From: Ignavibacteria bacterium UBA6688
GTDB taxonomy: Bacteria; Bacteroidota; Ignavibacteria; UBA10030
Assembly (NCBI GenBank): GCA_002454845.1
Contig: DKJQ01000086.1
Location: 7,927-22,573, forward strand
Reading direction: 5' to 3'
Length of the DNA: 14,647 nt
In this document: positions 8,727 through 14,647 of the stretch, in pieces
Layout of the letters: every line of letters begins with the position of its first letter
How positions within the stretch are numbered: position 1 is the first letter of the stretch
Position numbers and translations under genes: made by a program
The notes under the pieces: generated by a model
Database searches by the model: none
Seen by the model: only the letters and a program-made list of their open reading frames with translations
What the model was told of the DNA's origin: nothing

Positions 8727-8759
8727 GATGATGGGTAAACCCGGATCAGGACCATCATC
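8727..8759 (+). other. Inverted repeat in the probable 5' leader of the peptidase gene
   Basis: GATGATGG at 8727-8734 and CCATCATC at 8752-8759 are perfect 8-base complements around a 17-base loop. If the promoter at 8691-8723 is real, this hairpin would sit at the very 5' end of the mRNA, where such structures often protect transcripts from decay. The ribosome-binding site is about 40 bases further on and is not sequestered by it. Confidence 0.35.
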
Positions 8760-8808
8760 ATCCTCTTCCTTTCAATTTGGATTGACACCTATCCCCTGGA
8801 GGTATCCC

Positions 8809-10476
8809 ATGACTCGGTGCGTTCATATTCTTTTCATCCTCCTCATCGTTGGCAGCGGCTGCTCGCAGCAACAGGACCTCTCACCATCCCTCTCGGGTAT
8901 TTCCGCGGATGATTTGCTTCAACATATTCGTACCCTCTCCTCCGACGAATTCGAGGGACGGTCGCCCGGAACAAAGGGCGAGACGTTGACGGTCAACTAC
9001 CTGACGGAGGCATTTCAGAAGCTTGGACTGCAACCTGGTAATCCGAACGGCACGTATGTGCAGGAAGTTCAGCTCGTTGGGTTTACGGCACAGCCTACCG
9101 CGTCCATGAACGTGGCCGGGAAACGCATCGCCCTGCAATTTCCCACCGATCTCGTCATCACCAGCCGGAGGTTCGTCCCGGAAGTGAGGGTTGAGAATTC
9201 CGACATCGTCTTCGTCGGCTACGGAGTCGTTGCCCCGGAGTATGATTGGGATGATTACAAGGATGTGGATGTTCGCGGCAAGACGATCGTGATGCTGGTG
9301 AACGATCCCGCCATCCCCGACCCGAATGACCCTGCAAAGCTCGACGAGACGATGTTCAAAGGCCGTGCGATGACCTACTACGGTCGGTGGACATACAAAT
9401 ACGAGATCGCCTCGGAAAAGGGGGCTGCCGCCGCGATCATCGTCCATGAAACCGGTCCGGCCGGCTATCCCTTCGAAGTGGTTTCGGGAAGCTGGGGACG
9501 CGAGAACTTCGACATCAAGAGCGCAGACAACAACATGGGACGCGTTGCGATCGAGTCATGGATTCATCACGAAAAGGCAAAGGAGCTTTTCGCAGCAGCC
9601 GGCATGGACTTCGACGCGATGAAGCAGGCTGCCCTGAAAAAAGATTTCCGCCCTGTCCCGCTCCACGGCAAGGCGAATTTCTCGGTAAAGAACACGCTGC
9701 GCGAAGTCCCTTCCAACAATGTCGTGGCAAAGCTCGAGGGCTCCGACCCTTCGCTCAAGGATGAGTACATCGTTTTCACCGCCCACTGGGATCACCTCGG
9801 GAAGAACGAGACTCTGCAGGGAGATCAAATTTATAACGGTGCGTTGGACAACTCCTCCGGAACGGCCACGGTGCTCGAAATAGCGGAAGCCTTCACCCGG
9901 CTCTCCCCCGCGCCGAAACGATCGATTCTTTTCGTGATGGTCACCGCGGAGGAACGCGGACTGCTGGGAGCCAAACATTACGCGGAGAACCCACTCTACC
10001 CCCTGAATAAAACTCTCGCCAACATCAACGTCGACGGGTTCAACCAATGGGGAAGGACGAAGGATATTGTTATTGTCGGACATGGGAATTCCACGCTCGA
10101 TGATGTCCTGACGCGGCTCGCAGCCGCCGATGGACGCACCATCGTCCCAGATCCAGAGCCGGAAAAAGGGTTTTTCTACCGCTCCGATCATTTTGAGTTC
10201 GCCAAGCAGGGTGTCCCTGCGCTCTACACGGACTCCGGAGTCGAATACATCGGCAAGCCGGAAGGATATGGCGCACAGAAGCGGCAGGAATACACGACCA
10301 ACGATTACCACAAACCTTCGGACGAGATAAAGCCCGACTGGGATTTGTCGGGGGCGGTCGAGGATGCACGACTGTTGTTCCGGGTCGGCTACGAGGTCGC
10401 ACAAGGCGACGTGTGGCCGGAATGGAAGCCGGGCACCGAGTTCAAGGCCAGACGTGAAGAGATGTTGAAGAAGTAA
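8809..10476 (+). CDS. M28 family zinc peptidase, lipoprotein, with PA-like insert
   Basis: The protein has 555 residues from ATG 8809, which has GGAGGT at 8798-8803 and begins a lipoprotein signal (MTRCVHILFILLIVGSGC, Cys18 as the lipidated residue, though Gly at -3 is atypical). An upstream in-frame ATG at 8728 would add 27 residues lacking signal character. A PA-like region spans about 130-240 (FVGYGVVAPEYDWDDYKD onward). The M28 co-catalytic zinc set is complete: His326 and Asp328 in AHWDHLG, Asp347 in ALDNSSG, Glu381-Glu382 in AEERGLLGA, Asp409 in NVDGFN and His501 in NDYHKPSD. It probably removes N-terminal amino acids from peptides at the periplasmic or outer face of the cell. Substrate preference cannot be read from sequence. 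It appears monocistronic, with its own leader and a strong terminator after it. Confidence 0.92.
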   Translation: MTRCVHILFILLIVGSGCSQQQDLSPSLSGISADDLLQHIRTLSSDEFEGRSPGTKGETLTVNYLTEAFQKLGLQPGNPNGTYVQEVQLVGFTAQPTASMNVAGKRIALQFPTDLVITSRRFVPEVRVENSDIVFVGYGVVAPEYDWDDYKDVDVRGKTIVMLVNDPAIPDPNDPAKLDETMFKGRAMTYYGRWTYKYEIASEKGAAAAIIVHETGPAGYPFEVVSGSWGRENFDIKSADNNMGRVAIESWIHHEKAKELFAAAGMDFDAMKQAALKKDFRPVPLHGKANFSVKNTLREVPSNNVVAKLEGSDPSLKDEYIVFTAHWDHLGKNETLQGDQIYNGALDNSSGTATVLEIAEAFTRLSPAPKRSILFVMVTAEERGLLGAKHYAENPLYPLNKTLANINVDGFNQWGRTKDIVIVGHGNSTLDDVLTRLAAADGRTIVPDPEPEKGFFYRSDHFEFAKQGVPALYTDSGVEYIGKPEGYGAQKRQEYTTNDYHKPSDEIKPDWDLSGAVEDARLLFRVGYEVAQGDVWPEWKPGTEFKARREEMLKK

Positions 10477-10550
10477 GTTTCCGGAAGGAGGTGGCTCCTC
10501 CCCCGTCCTTGTCGGCGCAAATTGATGAAGCGGTACCATTATCTTTATGA

Positions 10551-10590
10551 TGCCCGTGGAAGGCCACAATTTTCCGCGGGCATTTTTTGT
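10551..10590 (+). terminator. Intrinsic terminator after the M28 peptidase
   Basis: TGCCCGTGGAA (10551-10561) pairs with TTCCGCGGGCA (10572-10582), an 11-bp stem with one G-U pair and a 10-base loop. Six T bases follow at once (10583-10588). It lies 75 bases after the stop codon and should isolate the peptidase gene from the amidohydrolase gene. Confidence 0.85.
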
Positions 10591-10699
10591 TGCACCACTT
10601 CCCTTTTGTCAAACCAATTCCTTATCTTAACGCCACGTTTTGAGCGGTTTCCCAAATAGCACATTTCTCCTCCTTCAAACGTTTCCCGAGAGGTTTGCG

Positions 10700-12316
10700 A
10701 TGCGCGGTCCACACCGGAAATTATTGTTAAAAGTATCCCCCCTCCTTCTCCTTGCCCTGCTGGTGTCCCTGACCTTCGCACAAGAACGCCGAAGGGAAGT
10801 CCCGAAAGCTCCTCCGCGGGCCGAGGGAGATGGACCATTCACAAAACTGATCATCCGTGGTGCGATCCTCATTGACGGGACCGGCGCTCCGGCAATCGGT
10901 CCAACCGACATCACCATCGAGAAAAACCGGATCACGCAAATCCGGACCGTCGGCTTTCCCGGCCTTCCTCTCGACACCACTGCGCGCTTGAAAGCCGAAC
11001 CGGGCGAGCGGGTGATTGATGCGCACGGGATGTATGTCCTCCCAGGCTTTGTCGACATGCACGCTCATACCGGCGGCACGGGACAGGGAACTCCTGCTGA
11101 ATATGTGTACAAACTTTGGCTGGGTCATGGCATCACAACCATCCGCGAGCCCGGAAGCGGGAACGGTTCGGAATGGACCCTGGAGGCAAAAGGAAAGAGT
11201 GAAAGAAATGAAATAACAGCCCCGCGTATCAAAGCGTACTTCGGGTTCGGTCAGGGTGCCCAGGCTCCCATCCGCACTCCCGACGATGCGCGCAAGTGGG
11301 TTCAGCAAATCGCAAAAATGGGAGCAGACGGGATAAAATTCTTTAGTGCTCCTCCGACCGTCCTTGCCGCAGCACTCCAGGAAGCAAAGAAGGTCGGGAT
11401 CGGAACGGCCATGCATCATAACCAGCTCGGCGTTGCACGAACAAATGTCCTCTTCACCGCACGGAACGGCCTGACCAGTATGGAGCATTGGTACGGACTG
11501 CCTGAGGCGCTGTTCCAGGATAAGACTGTTCAGAATTACCCTCTCGATTACAACTATCAGGATGAACAGCATCGCTTTTCCGAAGCCGGGCGTCTTTGGA
11601 AGCAAGCCGCTCCCCCCTACTCGGAACAGTGGAACAACGTGATGAACGAGTTGTTGAAACTTGATTTCACGATCAACCCGACATTCACGATCTACGAAGC
11701 AAGCCGCGACCTCATGAAGCAGTACCGGGCGGAGTGGCACGAGCAATACACGCTCCCCTCTCTCTGGCGATATTTCGAGCCAAACCGGGCGGCCCACGGC
11801 TCGTACTGGTTCAACTGGGGGACTGAAGAGGAGGTTGCCTGGCGGGAGAATTATCGCCTTTGGATGGCATTCGTCAACGAATACAAGAACAGGGGCGGAC
11901 GAGTGACGCTCGGTTCGGACGCCGGATATATCTACAAGATTTACGGATTCGGGTACATCCAGGAAATGGAATTGCTCCGTGAAGCAGGGTTCCATCCGCT
12001 CGAGATCATTCGATCAGCAACGTTGTACGGAGCCCAGGCACTTCGCATGGACGAACAGATCGGTTCCGTGGAAGTCGGAAAGCTTGCCGACCTTGTCATC
12101 GTGGAGGAGAATCCGCTCGCCAATTTCAAGGTACTGTACGGAACGGGAGCGGTGAAGCTCAACGATCAGAATAAGGCCGTCCGCGTAGGGGGAGTGAAAT
12201 ACACCATTAAAGACGGGATTGTCTATGATGCGAAACAGTTGTTGAACGATGTGAAGAGAATAGTGAAGGAGGCGAAGGAGAAGGAAGGTGTTGAACTGAA
12301 GCCGCCGGGTTGGTAG
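10700..12316 (+). CDS. Secreted metal-dependent amidohydrolase (imidazolonepropionase-like)
   Basis: From ATG 10700 the protein has 538 residues. GAGAGG at 10688-10693 supports this start, and it opens a clear Sec signal peptide with cleavage after TFA at residue 27; a TTG at 10640 would extend it without support. The small N-terminal beta domain (about 47-117) contains GAILIDGTGAP and VIDAHGMYVLPGFVD. The TIM-barrel metal site is present: His121 and His123 in DMHAHTG, Lys213 in ADGIKFF (candidate carboxylated lysine), His239/His240 in AMHHNQ, His263 in SMEHW and Asp407 in LGSDAG. The C-terminal part has the IGSVEVGKLADLVIV signature. Relatives hydrolyse cyclic amides, dipeptides or N-acyl amino acids; the substrate here is unknown. 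An insert rich in Trp and Tyr (about 340-395) between His263 and Asp407 may shape specificity. It probably acts in the periplasm. Confidence 0.9.
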   Translation: MRGPHRKLLLKVSPLLLLALLVSLTFAQERRREVPKAPPRAEGDGPFTKLIIRGAILIDGTGAPAIGPTDITIEKNRITQIRTVGFPGLPLDTTARLKAEPGERVIDAHGMYVLPGFVDMHAHTGGTGQGTPAEYVYKLWLGHGITTIREPGSGNGSEWTLEAKGKSERNEITAPRIKAYFGFGQGAQAPIRTPDDARKWVQQIAKMGADGIKFFSAPPTVLAAALQEAKKVGIGTAMHHNQLGVARTNVLFTARNGLTSMEHWYGLPEALFQDKTVQNYPLDYNYQDEQHRFSEAGRLWKQAAPPYSEQWNNVMNELLKLDFTINPTFTIYEASRDLMKQYRAEWHEQYTLPSLWRYFEPNRAAHGSYWFNWGTEEEVAWRENYRLWMAFVNEYKNRGGRVTLGSDAGYIYKIYGFGYIQEMELLREAGFHPLEIIRSATLYGAQALRMDEQIGSVEVGKLADLVIVEENPLANFKVLYGTGAVKLNDQNKAVRVGGVKYTIKDGIVYDAKQLLNDVKRIVKEAKEKEGVELKPPGW

Positions 12317-12365
12317 GATACCCACGGTCAGATGAGACCAATCATACACCGATGATGACGCAAGG

Positions 12366-12484
12366 GCCACGGAGGCACAAAGTTCACAGAGGAAGGAATG
12401 AACTCAGCAAGCGGCCTTACCATTGTGATGAAGCACGGGCTTCAAAAACCTCAAACAGCTTTGTGTCCTCCGAACCTCTGTGGC
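12366..12484. repeat. Intergenic inverted repeat, possible dispersed palindromic element
   Basis: The left arm GCCACGGAGGCACAAAG (12366-12382) matches the right arm in two blocks. CACAAAG pairs with CTTTGTG (12459-12465), and GCCACGGAGG pairs with CCTCTGTGGC (12475-12484) with one G-T wobble. Nine extra bases separate the right-arm blocks. A further CACAGAGG at 12385-12392 is also an exact complement of 12475-12482, so alternative foldings exist. From memory, CCACGGAGGCACAAAG-like stretches recur between genes in many environmental bacterial genomes. It fills most of the 228-base gap between the amidohydrolase and aminotransferase genes. A small open frame across it (12310-12576) is not credible as a gene. 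Confidence 0.55.
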
Positions 12485-12544
12485 AATACTATCGCAAGCT
12501 CTGGACTATTCATTCACTACCATCCTCGTTGAAGGAGTCCTTGT

Positions 12545-13876
12545 ATGAACCCCACCACGCATTATGCAACCAGTGAGTTCTCCCGTCGCCGTTTCCTTTC
12601 CATGGTCGGCAAGGGAGCGGGATTGGCGGCCCTCTCTTCCGCTACCGTCGCATCTCTGCTCGATGATCTCCACGCAGCCACAGCACGTGTGGCGCATCTT
12701 TCACCGGAGCAGGCGGCCATGGATGAGGACTTCTGGTTTCATATCCAGGAGTCCTTTTCCATCACCCGTGGCATCATCAACCTGAACAACGGAGGGGTCT
12801 CCCCTTCACCACGGCTGGTCACCGAAGCCCTCTGCCGGTATACCTGGCAACAGGAGGATGTCACCGCCTACACGATGTGGCAAATCCTCGAGCCGCAATC
12901 GGAGACCATCCGGACCGGCCTTGCAGAGATCTTCGGCTGCGACCGCGAGGAGGTTGCGATCACACGCAATGCGTCCGAATCCCTCGAGATCCTGCTGATG
13001 GGGATGGATTTGAAGTCGGGGGATGAGATTCTCAGCACAACGCAGGACTATGGGCGAATGCTCACCACGCTCCGTCAGCGCGAACTGCGGGAAGGACTGG
13101 TCCTGAAGATGATCAAGATCCCGATCGCTCCAAAAAGTCTGGATGATATCTACAAGGAGTTTGAAAAGGCAATCACTCCCCGCACGAAAGTCATTCTCAT
13201 GTCACACGTCATCAACATCACCGGTCAGATCATGCCGGTGAAGAAGGTGTGCGACCTCGCCCATGCGAAAGGGATCGAGGTGATCGTGGACGGCGCACAT
13301 TCCTTTGCGCACTTCGATTTCAAGCAAAGCGACCTGAACTGCGACTATTACGGAGCGAGCCTTCACAAATGGCTCTTTGCGCCCAAAGGAACCGGGATCC
13401 TGTACGTCAAGAAAGACAAAATCGAAAAAATATGGCCCCTGATGGCTGCAGAGAAAAAACAAAAGGGGGATATCCGGAAGTTCGAGGAGATCGGGACCCA
13501 TCCGGCGGCCCCACGTCTTGCTATCGGAGAGGCGATCCTCTATCATCACGGCATCGGGGCGAAGCGAAAGGAGGAACGCCTCCGTTATCTCTCGCGGTAT
13601 TGGATGACCAGGCTCAAGGACCTTCCGAATGTCCGTTTCCACACGTCATGGGAACCGAATCAGTCGTGCGGCATCGCCAACATCGAGATCGTCGGGATCG
13701 AACCCGGCGCCATCGGGAGCTATCTCATGGACAAGCATAAGATCTTTACGACGCCGATTTTGCACGACGAATTCAAAGGGATCCGCATTACACCGAGCGT
13801 TTACACAACGTTGAACGAACTCGACCGTTTTGTCGACGTCATGACGACCATCTCAAAGAAAGGATTACCCAAGTAA
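12545..13876 (+). CDS. Tat-exported class V aminotransferase-fold PLP enzyme (isopenicillin-N epimerase/cysteine desulfurase-like)
   Basis: The protein has 443 residues; GAAGGAG at 12531-12537 supports ATG 12545. The N-terminus has a twin-arginine signal, SRRRFL at 13-18, followed by a Gly/Ala-rich mildly hydrophobic stretch to about residue 40. The mature enzyme opens with LNNGGVSPSPR, typical of the isopenicillin-N epimerase-like branch (COG0520 group). PLP-site features are Asn142-Ala143-Ser144-Glu145 for phosphate contact, Asp249 and His252 in VIVDGAHSF, and the Schiff-base lysine Lys275 in GASLHKWLFAPKGTG. I see no conserved active-site Cys loop of the desulfurase kind, so a lyase, epimerase or transaminase role is likelier than sulfur transfer. 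Tat export implies folding with PLP in the cytoplasm before transport. The neighbouring exported amidohydrolase suggests work on periplasmic amino-acid derivatives; that is inference. Confidence 0.88.
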   Translation: MNPTTHYATSEFSRRRFLSMVGKGAGLAALSSATVASLLDDLHAATARVAHLSPEQAAMDEDFWFHIQESFSITRGIINLNNGGVSPSPRLVTEALCRYTWQQEDVTAYTMWQILEPQSETIRTGLAEIFGCDREEVAITRNASESLEILLMGMDLKSGDEILSTTQDYGRMLTTLRQRELREGLVLKMIKIPIAPKSLDDIYKEFEKAITPRTKVILMSHVINITGQIMPVKKVCDLAHAKGIEVIVDGAHSFAHFDFKQSDLNCDYYGASLHKWLFAPKGTGILYVKKDKIEKIWPLMAAEKKQKGDIRKFEEIGTHPAAPRLAIGEAILYHHGIGAKRKEERLRYLSRYWMTRLKDLPNVRFHTSWEPNQSCGIANIEIVGIEPGAIGSYLMDKHKIFTTPILHDEFKGIRITPSVYTTLNELDRFVDVMTTISKKGLPK

Positions 13877-13881
13877 TCAGC

Positions 13882-13910
13882 TTGATTCTCTGTACGTTAT
13901 CACCTATCAT
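13882..13910 (+). promoter_or_regulatory. Possible sigma-70-like promoter upstream of the DUF2911 gene
   Basis: TTGATT (13882-13887) and TATCAT (13905-13910) are separated by exactly 17 bases, matching 4 of 6 and 5 of 6 consensus positions. They lie in the 88-base gap after the aminotransferase, 54 bases before the ATG at 13965. If this lineage uses Bacteroidota-type promoters the match may be accidental, and co-transcription with the upstream gene is equally possible because no terminator is visible between them. Confidence 0.3.
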
Positions 13911-13964
13911 GTCACCCCAATCGTATACACCACAACCAACACTCTTCACCATAAGGAGGATCGT

Positions 13965-14647
13965 ATGAATCGATCTTTGCGATATGTCGTGCTTGCCGTT
14001 ATCCTGGCAAGTCTTGGCGCGGATGTTCAGGCGCAGGTTCCCCAATCGCCACTCTTCCCGCAACTTCGCACACCCCGGATCAGCCAGGGTGCGAAGATCA
14101 CACAGGTCATCGGTCTCAGTGAGGTAACCATCTATTACCACCGTCCAGGAGTCAAAGGGCGGGAAATCTGGGGCAAGCTTCTGCCGTATGGATCGATCTG
14201 GCGCGTAGGGGCCAACGAGCCGACGCTGCTCACCTTCAGCGACCCGGTAACAATCGCAGGAAAGCAACTGAGAGCGGGGACCTACCGGCTGGTCATGGTT
14301 CCAGGAGAGAAGGATTGGGCTGTCATCTTCAATTCTGAAGTGAAGAACTGGGGGACCGTGTACGAGGAAAAGTACGATACCTTGCGTTTCAGGGTTGCTC
14401 CCCAATGGGGCACGCACGAAGAATGGCTTAGCTTCAGCTTCACGGACCTGACGCCCAGTTCGGCAACGGTCGTCCTGGCATGGGAGAAGGTCAGGATCCC
14501 GTTCAAGATTGAGTTCAATACGCTCGGCAAACTGCAGTCCTCCGTTGGCAACTGGCAAATCCTGAACTCAGCCGCCCGATCTGCCCTGGACAACAACGTT
14601 TATATTAACGAGGCGGTGGATTGGGCCGACCGCGCCCTGGCCATGAA
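13965..14647 (+). CDS. Exported DUF2911 family protein (3'-truncated by window end)
   Basis: ATG 13965 follows AAGGAGG (13953-13959) at ideal spacing. The frame is open to the window edge, giving 227 complete codons. A Sec signal peptide precedes probable cleavage at VQA-QV (after residue 23). The DUF2911 core is clear: QVIGLSEVTIYYHRPGVKGR (47-66), IWGKLLPYGSIWRVGANEPT (68-87), AGTYRLVMVPG (104-114) and W118, with a conserved beta-rich pattern to about 185. The last visible part (about 197-227) is helical, AARSALDNNVYINEAVDWAD, resembling the TPR-like tail seen in many family members. The family's biochemical function is unknown to me. Location is probably periplasmic. Confidence 0.88.
   Translation, partial: MNRSLRYVVLAVILASLGADVQAQVPQSPLFPQLRTPRISQGAKITQVIGLSEVTIYYHRPGVKGREIWGKLLPYGSIWRVGANEPTLLTFSDPVTIAGKQLRAGTYRLVMVPGEKDWAVIFNSEVKNWGTVYEEKYDTLRFRVAPQWGTHEEWLSFSFTDLTPSSATVVLAWEKVRIPFKIEFNTLGKLQSSVGNWQILNSAARSALDNNVYINEAVDWADRALAM

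Noticed and set aside
8728..8808. N-terminal extension of the M28 peptidase from ATG 8728
   Set aside because: The added 27 residues are Ser/Pro-rich without signal character, whereas ATG 8809 has GGAGGT upstream and starts a lipoprotein signal.
10486..10499. Hairpin AGGAG-GTGG-CTCCT just after the peptidase stop
   Set aside because: Only 5 base pairs and no T-run; the clear terminator lies 50 bases further on.
9556..10569. Minus-strand open frame (337 codons) opposite the M28 peptidase
   Set aside because: It overlaps the conserved zinc-binding core and the downstream terminator, and no family is recognisable.
10605..10628. Possible promoter before the amidohydrolase (TTGTCA ... TATCTT)
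   Set aside because: The spacing between the boxes is only 11 bases (14 with the Bacteroidota-type TTTG), too short for either pattern. A promoter must exist after the terminator, but I cannot place it.
10640..10699. N-terminal extension of the amidohydrolase from the TTG at 10640
   Set aside because: No Shine-Dalgarno sequence precedes it, and it would bury the signal peptide 20 residues inside. ATG 10700 has both a ribosome-binding site and a proper signal start.
10727..11995. Long minus-strand open frame (422 codons) opposite the amidohydrolase gene
   Set aside because: It lies entirely over a gene with complete active-site motifs. Its translation has no recognisable domain, and a long antisense frame is expected in GC-rich coding DNA.
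12310..12576. Small plus-strand open frame (88 codons) across the intergenic inverted repeat
   Set aside because: It is made of repeat sequence, overlaps the end of one gene and the start of another, and has no ribosome-binding site. Similar translations of such repeats are common spurious predictions.

Overview
The window looks like chromosomal DNA from a Gram-negative bacterium of the Bacteroidota/Ignavibacteria/Calditrichota side of the FCB superphylum. The main evidence is two large secreted proteins that both end in a type A sorting domain of the type IX secretion system (T9SS), with the NYPNPFNPSTTIR motif that is especially common in Ignavibacteria-like genomes. DUF2911, an M28 lipoprotein and a Tat-exported PLP enzyme fit the same lineage. 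The species cannot be named. All six genes are on the + strand and their codon use looks uniform; I saw no tRNA, rRNA, CRISPR array or transposase.

Region 1 (1-8646), cell-surface proteins. A 5'-truncated parallel beta-helix protein (1-3921) is built from about 330-residue super-repeats. It ends in a dockerin-like pair of calcium loops, a probable cohesin-like beta-sandwich and a T9SS signal. A 1545-residue multidomain protein follows (4009-8646): three cohesin-like domains alternating with two Big_2 Ig-like domains, four fibronectin-III-like domains, five IPT/TIG domains and a T9SS signal. A dockerin-bearing protein next to a protein with several cohesin-like domains suggests a possible non-cellulosomal surface assembly.

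Region 2 (8647-10590), a single-gene unit. It holds a possible promoter and 5'-UTR hairpin, an M28 zinc aminopeptidase lipoprotein (8809-10476) and a strong intrinsic terminator (10551-10590).

Region 3 (10591-14647), exported enzymes. It contains a secreted amidohydrolase (10700-12316), an intergenic inverted repeat (12366-12484), a Tat-exported class V aminotransferase-fold enzyme (12545-13876), and a DUF2911 protein (13965 to the window end) cut off at its 3' end. All of these have export signals, so Regions 2 and 3 may serve extracytoplasmic breakdown of peptides or modified amino acids. That is inference from context. The track-derived starts at 8728 and 10640 were moved inward to 8809 and 10700, where a Shine-Dalgarno sequence and a signal peptide coincide.

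No gene-free stretch exceeds 300 bases. The longest gaps are 12317-12544 (inverted repeat), 10477-10699 (terminator) and 8647-8808 (palindromes and possible promoter).
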